From: Cladocopium goreaui
Taxonomy: Eukaryota; Sar; Dinophyceae; Suessiales; Symbiodiniaceae
DNA: 64,000 nucleotides
Direction of reading: 5' to 3'
Assembly: GCA_947184155.2 (NCBI GenBank)
Contig: CAMXCT020001379.1
Location: forward strand, 93,489 to 157,488
Numbering within the stretch: the stretch's first letter is position 1; every line of letters begins with the position of its first letter. Both the position numbers and the translations under genes were made by a program. Of this stretch, positions 13,701 to 28,700 are shown in pieces. A model generated the notes under the pieces. It ran no database searches, was not told where the DNA came from, and was given only the letters and a program-made list of their open reading frames with translations.

Positions 13701-16700
13701 GTCGACCCCACCTTGTGCCTTGTGCTTCTACCTGGAGGATCATCCCAAAGATCGTAAGTGGTTAGTAACTTGGGCTGGTTCATCCATTTATAAATAGAAT
13801 CAGGTGGGTAAAACAATGTCATAAACCACCCATTTGGGATGGTAACCATACCAATACCACCTATATATTTATGGTGATGACTGGGGGATGGTTTATGACA
13901 TTGTTTTAACCACATTATTCTAGTTGGGTACTGACCAGGGTTAGGGGCTCCCGATCATTTCCACATATTGATTCTGGCTTTGGATCCAGCGAGGACGCAG
14001 CTATTCCTTCGGAGACGACCGTCGCATCCAACTGGCATTGGGAGACACGCGCACTGTGGGGAGCTTAGTAAGTTTAAGGATGCGAGATCGTTCAGATGTG
14101 AAGAACATGTGATGTCAAATCTAAATCATATTTGTAGAACCTAATACTTCCAACTGTAGATGTATGTTTTGTATTTTTTTGTCTATTTGTGATGCTTGGA
14201 GAGTGGTAAATCCATTCAAGAACCACTAAAACCCAAGAGGAGTGCCGCCGTGAGGCTGCATGGGGTTCCATGCTGCGCACCAAGGGTGGTCAAGATGAAC
14301 GCCATGCCTATGGTGTTTTGAATCAGGACCCGGAAATAGCAGCACCATGCTATGAAAGTCACCTGAATTCATGGGATTCGTAGGCTAGAACACACACACA
14401 TGCTAGCCTTGCTAGACATGGGTCAAGAAACCTGAACTCTGAGATCGTCTAGTTTGCAGTCATATTCACCTGTTTTGATTCCAGATTCTACACGATCTAT
14501 CATATGCTTCAAAAAATTGTCTCAAATATTGACATGCAGCTACCGGAACCCCCCCACTTATGGATAGTTTCAGAATAGGTGACTCACATCCATTGCCAAC
14601 ATACATCCATATTACCCTCTGGAAATCAAACATGGGTATGGATCAATACCTATTAATACCATTTTTAGGGGAATTAACATCCATTTACCAGCTATTTTGA
14701 TGTTCACCAGGGGTACAAGGTTTTGACACACTGCCACATGGCAATCGAAAATCACCTATGTAGTTGGGGGATATTTCCCAGCTTGCCACCTGTGATGACT
14801 GCGCGAAAGGATGGCCCAAAGAATGTCAAGGGCGACATCCAACGTGCGGTGAGCTATCGCTTTTTGGCCCCAGAATGTGGGGGGCCGGTGATCTGTGGAA
14901 CCTCGAAGCTCAAAAACTTCGTTTCGAGGCATCCCAAAGTTCAGACAGAACCTCGTAACCTCAATCCTTTTCAAACATGCCATTGCAGCTTGAAACCCTT
15001 GAAACCCAGGCTACTATGATCCTCACATGCAGACGAAACCTGTGCAACAGGTGCGCGAGGAAGGGCATTTTTAAACACACTCTGCACGGATCTAATAGAT
15101 GATAGGCTATCAGAACTCCAGTTCTTTTTTGCCTACAATGCCTGTTGGTTGATGGTTGCAGAAATGGGGCCACGCTACAAAGTTAACAGTAATTATATTT
15201 TATAACGTTTTATACATTTATATACTCAATGATCATTTTTACACGCCACTGTGGGAATTCCTACGAACCAACGAAAAGCCAGAGTTCAAAGCCCACAGGA
15301 AAGGCTCTGGTTGCTGGGTGGTGTTATAATCTTGGATCAATCCCCAAATCTGGGACCAGGACCATGGCCAAATAGGATGCCCAATGCAGTACTGAGCTAT
15401 TAGATTCTTAGATGCTATTGGATGCTCTTGGTATGTTTCAGGCCTGGGCAGCCAAAACAACACCTCGAACGATCATCGAGGAGTAGATAGATAGCCTGGT
15501 TCGGGTCTTCGGATTATTCCAAAAGGATGGCTATTTTTTTTTTTTGTGGCAGGAATTGGAATTATTTTTGGGTTCCTGGTTCTATGCTTTCCTGCTTCTC
15601 TGCTTTTCTGCTTTTCTGCTTTCGGCTTTTCCTGCTTCTCTGCTTGTCTGCTTTACCTGCTTCTTTTCTTTTCTGCTTTTTTGCTTTCCCTGCTTCTCTG
15701 CTTCTCTGCTTTACCTGCTTCTTTTCTTTTCTGCTTTTTTGCTTTCCCTGCTTCTCTGCTTTTTTTGCTTTTTTGTTTTCCCTGCTTCTCTGCTTTTGTG
15801 CTTTACCTGCTTCTTTTCTTTTCTGCTTCTCTGCTTTCCCTGCTTCTCTGCTTCTGTGCCTTTCTACTTCTACTATTCTACTTTTTCTTTTCTTCAGTCA
15901 TGTGTTTTTGCTGCTCTATTTCCTGCTCCTCTGCTTCTCTGCTTCCTGTCTTTACTGCCTCTTTGTTTTTTCTTTTCTTTTGCTTTATTCTCTCCTGTTT
16001 GTAAACACCCTAGGTGAAACCCAAAGAAACCTTAAAGAAATCCTGATAAGAACTCCTGATAAGAAACTCTACATGAAACCCTAAAGAAACCATTACTTAA
16101 CCCCCAAAGAAACCATAAATGAAACCCTAAAGAAACTTTGAATGAAACCCTAAATGGCATCCTAAAGAAACCCTAAACGACACTCTAAAAACCCTAAATG
16201 AAACCCAAAAAACCCTAAACGAAACTCCAAAGAAACCCAAAACCTAAAGAAACCCTAAATGAAACCTGAAATGACACCCTCTAAATGAAACCCTAAAGAG
16301 CCCTAAAGAAAACCACATGAAGGTTTGAAAATCATGATAAGAAATCCTGATAAGAAACCCTACATGAAACCCTAAATAAACCCTAAACTAAACTCTAAAG
16401 AACCCCTAAACCTAAATAAACCCTAAACTAAACTCTAAAGAACCCCTAAACCTAAAGAAACCCTAAATGAAACCTGAAATGAAACCCTAAATGAACCTCT
16501 AAATGAAACCCTAAAACACCCTAAAAACCTTAAATGAAAACTACATGAAACCCTACAGAAACCCTCAAGAAACCCTGAATGAAACCCTAAATGAAACCCT
16601 AAAGAAACCTGAATGAAACCCTAAATGAAACCCTAAATGAAACCCTAAATGAAACCCTAAAGAAACCCTAAATGAAACCCTAAAGAACCCCTAAATGAAA

Positions 16701-19700
16701 CCCTAAATGAAACCCTAAAGAAGCCCTAAAGAAACCCACATGAACGTTTGGAAATCCTGATAAGAAATCCTGATAAGAAACCCTACATGAAACCCTAAAG
16801 AAACCCTAAACGAAACTCTAAAGATTCCCTAAACCTAAAGAAACCCTAAACTCAAAGAAACCCAAAATGACACCTGAAATGAAACCCTAAATGAAACCCC
16901 AAACTGAAACTTTCCTGCAAATGGAACCCTAAATGAAACCCTAAAGAAACCCACATGAACGTTTGAAAATCCTGATAAGAAACCCTACATGAAACCCTCA
17001 AGAAACCCTAAATGGAACTCCAAAGAAACCCTACAAATCTAAAGAAGCCTTAAATGAAACCCTAAATGAAACCCTAAAGAAACCCTAAACGAAACTCTAA
17101 AGAAACCCTAAAGAAACATGACACCCTAAATGAAACCCTAAAGAAACCCTAAAGAAACCCTAAATGAAATCCTAAAGAAACCCTAAATGAAGCCCTAAAT
17201 GAAATCCTAAAAAAACTGTAAAGAAACCCACATGAACGTTTGAAGTACCAAAATGTAGCAAATACCGTGCAAATGAGAGGTTGAAGTGCCAAAACGTGGC
17301 AAATACCATGTAAAATGGAAGGCGAACATGGCCAACTGTAGCAAATACCATGCAAAATGCAACGTGACCATGCCAAAATGTAGCAAATACCATGCAAAAT
17401 GACAGGTTCTAGTCAAACTGTTGCAAATACAAGGCAGATGGTACCAGGAAAGAAAGCCAACAACAATTCGAAAACCTGAGCCAAAAAGAAACTATTCTGC
17501 ACCCTTTTCCAAAATATAGTACATGCCTGGGTGTACATGGTCCGACCTTCCATTCTATCTACATATACTAATATACTCGTATACTTCAGGTGGCTATTGC
17601 TTCTGTTCTATCCAGGTTGCAAAAACCATCAGCAATGAAAGGGGGCCTTGCTACATTCTACCTGATCCAAAGGTTGCCGGTCCTAAGGCAGAAGTTTTGA
17701 CTCTTGGTATGGTATGCCTTTGCCAATTTCGCTTGGCTGCAATACGATTTTTCACGGTTGTAACGTTTTGACACCCGTGTTGTTTGGTTGTTAAAACATA
17801 TGTTGTCATGTTGTTGGTGAATTCACCATTTGTGTTGGTTAAACCATCATGCTTGATCGACAAACCACGTCAGATAAATACCTGACACGTTTGATGCTTA
17901 AAGTATCTTAAAGTTACATAGACATCACTGGTTCCATGCATGTAGTTGAAATGACAACCACAAAAGCAATACATGCATAATCATGCATAATTCATGCATA
18001 ATCATGCATATATATATAGTTATAATTATATATATAACTATAATATATATATAATTATATATATATATAACTATATAATATATATATAACTATAATATAT
18101 ATAATTATATATCTAACTATAATATATATATATAATTATATATAGACAGAATTATATATATATATATATATCGTAATATATTAAATATATATATATATAT
18201 ATTATACACATGATATGTATCTCCACTGAACTACATGTTCCTAAATTTTCCGTATTTCGCAAGCGCAGGTGGCTCCTCTTGCGATAAATCGCCCCGAGTC
18301 CCCCCCCGCCTCATTCTTCTCTTGCGGGGAGGAGCTGGAACTGGTGCTGGGGGTTTCCAGATAGGGATTCAACTAACAAAAATTGAGGGTTGCAGCGAGA
18401 AACTGGGATATAAATATGAGCGAAAAATAGGTGGATTCACCAATGGTGTGTTGAATCACCTAAATTGGGATCAAACATTTGGCTTTTAAACAAACAAACA
18501 TATCCATTCAACCATGGACATGCGGGATTGACATGCCTTTAACCAAAGAAATGACGAGATGAACCAACTAGACATTAGGTGAATGGGGACAGAACTCGGA
18601 CAGGATGGTTGATGATGGGGGTGGGGTTCTACAAACTGGTTTTGGTTCGGAGTTGGCAGTCAATATATCCGCGGCGTTCCAAACATACAGTCAGTCACTG
18701 ATGTGTCGATCGTGAGTTGCGCGGAAACTTGATGTTGTCTTGTACGCCATCGATTTTGGGCCGATACTGTTGAAACATCCCAGTATTATCCAATATTGAT
18801 GCAGCAAAAACCACTATTTGGAATGATTGGACACGCATTGGTTCAAAGGGAGTTCAGGGGGAGTACAGGAACCACTGTAGGGATTCCATTCATAGAGGAA
18901 CCATTCGCACTAACCTCGGGCAAGGCACAAAATCCAGTTTCACATGTTGTGCGCAGTGGCCAAACATGCAGAATGGTTGTAGTATGTGGTAGTTTTATGT
19001 ATAGTTTTTAGGCATGACAAGATCATTTTGGGGACTTTATCTGACTTTATCACCGAAGTTGTTCTTTGTTTTTAGACTTCATTGTGGATATCCACTATTT
19101 CGCATCCACATGGGACCGATGGGGACCGATGCGGACCGATGGGGACCGATGGCCGGAGGATTTCACGGTGGCAATTTTCAGAGATAGTCCTGATTGGTAT
19201 GCCGCGTCTGAGAACCTAACAGGGCCTGAGGATTTCTCCACTGGACAACTTGCTTAACCGTCGGCTTTACGGAGCAGAACTACGTTTTTTGTGAACGTAT
19301 CTTAAATGGGTAATATAAGCCAGCTTCGTAATTGTTTATTGATGTTTATTGTTGAGGTTTACCACATGGCTATGTTACTGCCCAAAGATCGGGAACCAAT
19401 GGACAGACAAATTTTGTCATTTTTGGCATCAGTCCACTATGGGGAGTACCTTAAATAATTATCATAAAATCCATTGGTTAATGATCATTTTCCCTTTTGT
19501 AATTGCAATGAATGGGGATTATTAAACATGAACTCCAGGAATTTAGTAGGAATTTACAATTTGCTTCATGATTTTACTATATTTTAATTCAATTTTCCAT
19601 GTTTTCTGGGTTGCTATAATATTTACTGGAAGGTTTTTAACAACACCGGTCACAACAAGGTCGCACACCACCAACGTGGCCTTTGCCTGTGGTGAGAACG

Positions 19701-22700
19701 GCTCCGGGCAGTGCGGACGCAGCATGCACCAACAACAGCAGGCACCGGGCAGGGTGAAAACATTTTTAGCTTTGCTACAGCTGGAATGTGACAGGATTTA
19801 TTAATGTTCATCCCCATAAGATAGTCTCAGGTAATCATAGGTATCTGAATCTGTACATAGCCATGTGAATGATAGGTATATATATATATGTATTTATAAA
19901 TGAATAGCTGGGATCTAGGTCAATCTTAGATGGGTAGAAACTAATCCTTTTGTATTTTGGTCTCAATGGGATTATCTACCAGCTGAAGAATTTGTCATTT
20001 TTGCCGGGTATCTAAGATTGGCACTGGGATGTGACACGAGTTATAAATGCTCATCCCCTAGAAATGTATGAATATGTGAATGATAGGTATCTGTACATTG
20101 CATGGGCCACTGGCCATCCATAATATCCATACGGGGTAGAGGTGGTAGAGGTTTTAGCCGCTAAAATAGGCAGGTGAATCGAACAACCTTGGGGAATTGT
20201 TGATGAACAGATGAACATTGCCTTTGGTGGGGATGTAACAGTGTAAGAAGAGGCTTTGGAAATTGGAAGTGAACACATGTAAACCCTATGAATCATTTGG
20301 GTGTTCTTTTTGGCACTGAACCATCCCATTCTTTGGGGTCCTCAATTTCGATCCATCAAATTTCGTTATATAGTCGTTTCATGTGTCTTTTCCATCTCCA
20401 TTCAGAAGGGTTGAAGCCACCAACCAGTTGTTTTGCGAAAGGTGAAATTCCTGATTTTGCTTCTCGCACATACATTAATTATCATTAATTTATATTATAT
20501 ACGCCCTTTTGATTGGCTCAACCCACATTTGAATTGGTTAAAAAAACATTTTGGTTTGTGAAAGCACCGTTTGTTTGTCCGTCAAATTCCGAACATCAAA
20601 CGACGATGCTCCGCAAAGAATTTCAAGCATTTGAACGTCCTCCGAAAATGCTCGAAATATGGCTCGAGACATGATACAGTACTTGGTGGCTCATCCCACT
20701 TAGTAAGTGGGTTATAACCCCAGTTATAAGTGGATTAACCCTACTTATCCCATTTATAACTGGGGTTATAACCCACTTACTAAGTGGGATGAGCCACCAA
20801 GTACTGTATATACTAAAGTTTTCTCTTTCTAAAGTAGAACACCTGTTCACAATCAATTCTTCGGCCACTTGTGCGGTGGGCCTGTCAGTATTTTGTAACT
20901 TCCAGGCTTCACGTGACCTTGGGGAAAGTAAGTCTGACAGGGCTGTAGCCGGTTTTCGGGTGAAACCACAAGTATTGTTAAAACATGTTAAAACCATGAA
21001 CTTCCATATTTTCTGGTTTTTAACCCCCTGAAAAGCCCTTAAAACCTATATTTTGACAACGAATCCCATCCATTTTCCCAACAACTCGCTGGAACACGAC
21101 GTGGATTTTCCGCTCCAGGTCTGGTCACAGGTGCGTTTGCCAAAGCACAGCCGTGTGGATCAGTTGCGCTGTGGCCAGGTGCACCGGGGATATCACTGCC
21201 GCGGCAAAAAGGATTTGCCCAGTAACTTTATAGAAATACTCAGTGAAAATCAGTGAAATATAGAAAGTGTACATTTACTGTCCAGTGTTTAGCAAGTAAC
21301 TTTATGTTTTTTTTTTAAATTTTTAGCTGATATTCTAAACATTAATTGCAAAACTTGAAATGTTCAGTGTATATCAGTGGTGTAGAACTGCTTAGAATAT
21401 CTTAGAATACCCACTGGTAAACTAAAAAAACTATGAACCATGCCCATTTAGTTCGATGATTTACCCATTAGACACGGTGATTTTCCATAAAATACTACTA
21501 GTTTATCAATGTTTATCAGAGGGTTCGAACTTTTTCATTGTTGGGATGATATCCCGATGATCTCCTGCTCGGTTCGACCGAGCATCCGCTGCCAGGCTCA
21601 TTGTTTGGCCTTGATGAAGGATGGCCGACTCTTCGCCTGGGGAAGCAATCCTCAAGGACAAGTGGGCAATGGACGCCTTGGCTGAAGGAGACCTTGGGAA
21701 ACCAAAAATGGACACCTGGAATATTGGTATATGTATATATATATCTATAACTATTGGTAGATATCTACTATAGTTAAAATGGCTTAACTATGGTTTATGG
21801 TAGATATGGCTATAGTATTCATGGGGTTTATAAAATCAACAAACATAACTGGGCACCATCCTGTGGAATAATATGGTGGAAGATCAGGGGTTCCATGGCT
21901 TCGTTTTCAGGGGATTGTGGAGATGGGACCACCATGATGGTGAGAAGGAAAACCAGTCGTCAGTCGTCTGAAATGTCAGAGATGTGATTTTTTGGCTAAG
22001 TGTGTGGGGGATTGCCCGGAAATCAAGCTTTGGGACAAAACAGGATAAAACAACCATGAACCAGAATGATGGATGTCATAGGTTCTGCTGTCTTGCTCTA
22101 CAATGAAATCATCGTAACATATTGTAACCCACTATAGAAATCTCAGACAACCAGATGCCTTGGACGGAAGCAGCTGAAAACGAGCTGTGAAGTGTGTCAA
22201 TGACATCACCTTTGTTTGTTTCGGGATGGAGGCTGCAGCCATTGGTATAGGCTGTATAGGTCACTCATTGAGAACACATACCCTCTGGTAATTTAACATA
22301 GCTATTGAAAATTGCTATTTATAGTGGATTTACTCATTAAAAATGGTGATTTTCCATAGTTATGTTAGTTTACCAGAGGGTATCATCAATATCTCACTGC
22401 TGCGCGTCCAAGGAAAACGCTCTTTGGTCTCGAGACCAATTGGCAGCTTGGCCACTGAATCCTGGGATTTTCCTGGGGAGCGGTCTCAGTTGCGAGCTTC
22501 CCCCAGGCAGCGATGCTTGATGATTGTGGGCCAAATGGTTTCAAACGAGATTTCAAACGAATGGGCAACACTTCAGGTTGGGTGAAATTTGGGAAGGAGA
22601 ATTGGGTAATTGCAAGACCATTCATTTTGGGGGCCGAAAAAATGGGGTATTGTACAGATGTGAATCTCCTCATGACCAATTGGGGTTGTGAACCCTTGGT

Positions 22701-25700
22701 TTGATGAGGTGATGGGTTCCAAGCAGATGGAGGTTTCCTAAAATGTACCCCAAAATGAATTGTTATGGAAAATCCTATTCAGATGGATACCCTCTGGTTA
22801 TGACTAACATAGCCATGGTATAGATGGCCCATGGAAATAGATGGTTTACCTATTAATAGCATGGTGGATCTTTCCATGGCGAACTGTTAGTCATAACCAG
22901 ATGGTAATCATTTGGAGGTAGCATCTGGAAAATTATCCATAAATTTCCATGGCTATGTTAAATAACCAGATGTTCCTATTTTAGGAACCCCCAAGGACCT
23001 TTTTCCCCTCCGTGGATACCGTATACTCAGCTGGCCGCTTGGCCACTTGGCGCTGAGTCATCACCCAACGTCCTGAACTTCCAAGTGCTTTGGCACAGTT
23101 GGCAGACAACGACATGCCCCAAACCGTGCCTTGGCCCACGAAAGACCAGAGATGTCTGCCATGATGTGTGGTTTTCATTGAAAAGAATCCGGTGATGGTC
23201 ATTTTCTTCATGAAATCAATTCAAATCAACTGAAATCATGGTGTTTTCTTTCTCCCCCTAGAAAGCTATGCTTGCCTTACATTATGCCGCGACGTCATTA
23301 GCGCCGTTCTTGGGATGATCACAACTCGACTTCAGCTGCGGAGCTGCGGTGATGCAGTTCCACATGGTGATGGTTTAGATGTGTGACAGAAATGACTACA
23401 GACATGTCCGATGATACGTAATGGGATGTGATTGTCAGCTCATATGACATCATGATATACCGTGTTTCCATGAATATTGACACAAACAACATCCAACGAT
23501 TCATGTTTCTTGGTGCTTGACCAACGCCCCAGGTGACACCACAGGACTTGTACAAACGCGCGGTCTACCAACATGCACAGAGCCGGGCGCCATAATTATG
23601 GGGCGAGGCACAGATCTGATGATCTGTGTCTGAATTTGGTAGGGCCCTACCCTCCAAAATTGACCATTTAGAGATAGGGAAAGTCATGATAAACCAATGG
23701 ATTTATTACAGGGGTATCCTGTTTTGAGACAAAGCCATGGTTTAGTTTTGTCCGCTGAAACAGAGTGGGCCAGATTTGTGTTTTGAACAATCCTTTTCTC
23801 CGCGATTTGCTGAGTGTTTTTGCTGAATTTTGAAACCCTGAAATGGGTATGTATAGCATTGTGTATATAGCCGAATTCCAACAGTGTGGGACTTCAACGT
23901 ATGCTATTATTTTCAGTCTCAGGTTCCATTTTTGTGCCATTGTTATCCATTTTTAGCACAGAGGGGTAGGGCTCAACCACCAACCAGACAGGTTTGTCAA
24001 CATAACTATATGGAAAACCACCATTTTCAATGGGAAAATTCATCCCCTCAACTACATAAGGTCCAGAGTACCCAGACCCCCAGGTCTCAGGGGCCCAGGG
24101 TAAAATGGTAGCTGATGGTATGAAAATCCACTATCAATGGCCATTTTCAATGGGAAAATCACTCCCCGCCAGGTCGCAGTTCGAACCAGTTGACGGGCCC
24201 CGATGCACCCGAGTCGCCCATGGCCGTGGAGTTGCCTGGGACACTCGCCGCACCCGAAATGGGGTGAATGGTTTGTTGATAGGGTAAAAAATGAGCCACT
24301 CTGATGGAGGAATACTCAAACTTCATTTTTTATGATATAATATGATATTATATATATATGAAATTGCATATGTATATATATATATATATATATGTATAGA
24401 TATATCGGTATCGATTTCCTCTGCACTTATGCACATGTATCAAGAAAACTATAGAACCTATGCAGCATCCATCCTCAAGAGATTTCTCTATACGTCAACC
24501 TTTGAGGACCATCGTGTCCATTCAGACTGGCTTCAGAAACAGTGCTGCACGGGCTCCCGGTGGACCTTGACTTTTTGACCAAGTCATAAGAGGGGGCAAC
24601 AGATGATGACCCTGAATGACGTCCAGCAGATTTTTTTACCCTTTTTGTTCCAGGGTATATAAAAATTAATGAAAAGTACGCATGAAGCTCAAGACAGACC
24701 CTTCGGTAATCAGTAATATGGCCTAAAAATCCCACCAGTTTCCCAGCTATGTATGTATATATATATAAGTATCCATGGCTAGGCCACGGGGATTTTCCCA
24801 GCGGCCGTTTGGTGACACCCTGATTGCTCTGAGGTCATCTGTGAGGTACCGGCTTAGGCCGTGTGGTCCAAATTTGGGTCGATGGCGAATTGAATTCCCC
24901 CAGAGAAAATGAGAAAATGATGATTGACCAATGGTAAACATACATAGGTAAACATAGGTCAACTATCCCATACTATCCCAAATATTTTTTGTAAAGATCC
25001 GCATCCATGGGGTGAATTCATCAATCTTTCGTTCGAGATCCAAATGCTGTGCCACCTTTCAGCATCTCTGCACATATGGGTTTGTCTGAATTTCCAATAT
25101 TAAAATGCAACGTTTTGGTGGTGTAGCGTATACCCTATTCCGACACACCCAAATGATATTTTGTTATATGTATATATTATATATATGTTACATCGCATGA
25201 TATTTCCATGCATTCCCATCAAAGGTTTGGTGTAGTAACCCATAATTAGTGCCCAGCCAAAGTTTCGAAATCGGTGTGTCAGGCCCGGAGCGGATGATCG
25301 GAGATGAAGATTATGAAATCCTTAGTCCAAGTGATGATGTTCCATTTCGTCAACTGTTCGTCATGACCAGAGGGTATCCCATATCATATCATATCCCCAT
25401 CATATCCTCATTAAATCCCATTATATTCCAATTATATTCCAATTATATTCCCATCCCATTAACACTTTGGACAACTTTGGACCTTCATTTTCCGGCAGGC
25501 GCTGCGATGACGAAATTTTCGCTGAAGCGACCGACTTCTTTAGCTGGTGTGGTGCTCTGGCAAACCAACCTCGCCAGGTCAATCTCAGCGTATCTCAGCA
25601 ATTGTGAAATATGATTACCATCTGGTTATGACTAACATAGCCATGGAAAATCACCATTTTTAATAGGTAAACTATCTATTTCTATGGGCCATCTATACCA

Positions 25701-28700
25701 TGGCTATGTTAGTCATAACCAGAGGGTAAATATGTTCAATCCGAATATGATCTGGCAATAGTGTACCTTGAATCCACTGATTCATGATCATATTCCACAC
25801 TAAAATTGCCACTTGGGGGATATGGTATATCCCAGTTTCAGACACAGCCATGTAAGCTGGTATCATGTTTTTGAGCTGGCCACGCTTGGTTTTCCAAAGA
25901 GCTACAGCATTTTCGGCACAGGAAATTGGGTGTTTCTGACATGATTTCGGCTTCGAAGCTTCGAAGCGCGATTCGTTTCGAGTCGACACACCCATGTTGC
26001 CCCGCTTCCATGCTTTCTTTGGCGCGGTGAAGCAAAACATGCCCCCGGCTTGGTGCTGGGCCATGTTGACTCGGTTTACTGTGTAAAGACAGGTGCGTTT
26101 TTCCACCTTATCCTTTGTACAGTTACTGTATTGTTTTAGTATACCCTCTGGTAAACTAACATAGCTATTGAAAATGACCATTTATAGTGGATTTTCCAAT
26201 TAAAAATGATGATTTTCCATAGCTATGTTAGTTTACCAGAGGGTAATTATCAAATGTATCATAATATTACTGTTAAATTTCATAGTTACGATATATGATT
26301 TCATAATCCGCCCGATTCTTTTCCGTGACAAACACGTTGTAATGAAACCTCACAGCCTCATACCGAATTTGTGTAGTGGTTGTGGATTCTCGCCGACAAT
26401 GCTCGGGGATCAACCTGGCCCTTATAGGGGATTGTTGGCGAGCATTGTCAAACTGTTTACCCTCCGGTAATCAAACATGGCAAAGGAACATCCTCCATTT
26501 ATCTAGTTGATATTCCGATTCAAACCTCCATTTAGAAACCGGGGGTTTCCCAGCTAGCCATGTTTGCCTACCGAAGGGTACGATTTCCCTTGAAACATCA
26601 ACAATACAGGGCGCGCACTGCAGAACCTCAAATTGGGGTTAAGGCGATTCCCAAGATATATATACATACTAATCTTTTATACCATCCACATATATGACAT
26701 CAGATATCCACATACCATATGACGTTATATGAGGTTACATCTATACACATTTCATATATAGTAAGCCTCAAAAAGATTGGTTTCAGTAAACTGAGTGAAA
26801 GATTGAGGGTTACTAAGTCTACTAGCCTCAATTTTTTTTTACCCTCAATGAAGATCTTGCTACCCCGCATATCTCAAGATTGAGCCACCCCGGGACCCCA
26901 AACCCCATAGGCCGGCCCCTGGTGGAGCTACGGCCCCTGGCCAACGTGGCAAGGCTGATGGGCTGGGGATGTTTAACTCACCCAGAAATGGTGGGAACAT
27001 GGGGAATATCCATGTGACAATGGTGGGGAAATTCCCAGCCCATCAGCCATTCACATGGAATCACATGGACAATGGTGGGAAAATGCAGGGTAAATTGGGG
27101 AATATCCACTATAGTGGGTAAATTTCGTGGGGAAATTGTGGGTATATTCAAAATCAAAGGAATTCACATCTTCTGTAAATGGAGGTTGATAGCCGGGAAA
27201 AGCATCGAACTAAATGGATATGGGTATGGATCAATACCTATTAATACCATTTTTAGAGGGATGAACATCCATTTACCAGCTATTTTGATGTTCACCAGGG
27301 GTACAAGGTTTTGACCCACTGCCATATGAATGGGATATTCATGGGGATGTACAGTAATGGATAGTTCTGGATGAATTTGATCATGACCGTCATGACCTGA
27401 CCGTTTTCTGTCATTGGAATGATAGGAATTGGAGTCGGGGAATCATCTCCATGGCTGGCCGCAAGTGTCAGCTACTGGTATGTTTAGGTTAGTGAATTAG
27501 CTGGTAGTTCAGCCATATAATAAACATATATATATAATATAATATATATATATATGCATACCACTAGCATCCACTATCCATGAAACACAATTCAATCCCA
27601 TGGAAAATCCCTATTGTTGATGGTTAACGCCCCATGTTTGTTCCAGTGAGAGCGCCAGGTCCGGTGGGAGCTTCTCGGCAAGAAAAATGGCCACCTTGGA
27701 GGAATGGCCCCTCGGCTCCCGGAAGTTGCAGACCGCTGATGATCGTATTCCTCGAACATGGATACCCTCTGGTTATGTCAAAATAGCTATTGAACATGGC
27801 CATTGAAATAGTGGATTCTCCCATTGAAAATGGTGATTTTCCATAGTTATGTTAGTTTACCAGAGGGTATCCTGAATATCTATGATATGTGTGTAATAAT
27901 GTATACCCTCCAGTAAATTAACATAGACCCTGCCAGATAGGGGTTGGAAGATTAGTTTCCATTACCAATTGGTGATTTTCAAGGTCTATGTTTATTTACC
28001 AGAGGGTAATATCAAACAATGTTATCCATGGGACTATCAAGTATTAGGATATCAATCATGGATGTCATCCATGGATGTTATCATGGATTTCGAACCACCA
28101 TTTTTTTTTGGGGGGTTGATGCATTGAAATGAGGACTTGATCGACAAAGCATGGGAATCTCCGGTTTTTTTTTGGGCCTCAGTTTTTATACCCCCGATGG
28201 GCAGGACCGGGTAACCTGGACAGATGAAAGTTTGGGACTCCCTACTGCAGATATGGCGAAGTACTGGTTGGTGGTTTCAAACATGGCTTTTATTTTCCCC
28301 AAGAGTTGGGATGATCCAATCTGACGAACTCATATTTTTCAGGGGGTTGAAACCACCAACCAGAGTATATTTGTATGGACTGCAACCAATGCTTACTGTG
28401 AAATCTGTGAACCATCCAATCGTTACAGGGTTGTCGTATCTACGTGGATGCATTCAATATCACTGGCAACTAAGCCTGGGCAAACATAGTGAGCACATAA
28501 GATGTAGTAAAGGGATCGGTATGCCATCATTAGCAGGGAGCCCGCACAAACAAACGTTCTTTTCTTCGAAAGAACAGTTATTCGATTCCACCATATTTTA
28601 CCAATAGTAACACTCTGTGAAGCCCTGGTTTGATTTCCATTTTGTGTCTATCAGTGGGTTTTCATTCGGGGGGTAAAGCAGAGAGAGAGGCCTTGAAAAC

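Larger units (their letters stand above)
14286..17615. other. 3.3-kb gene B intron packed with repeats
   Basis: It contains a family-1-related element (14613-14715), a pyrimidine tract, the telomere-like satellite and a 57-60 bp repeat. Open frames at 14723-15019 look partly coding (GDIQRAVSYRFLAPECGG) but no splice chain includes them. Confidence 0.5.

Noticed and set aside
15527-16084. 185-codon frame of Phe/Leu/Cys/Ser
   Set aside because: It lies on a CTGCTTCTCTG pyrimidine repeat that is open in all three frames. No membrane protein is implied.
25693-26181. 162-codon minus-strand open frame
   Set aside because: It begins and ends in family-1 elements and covers gene B exon sequence on the other strand. 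No motif or splice support.
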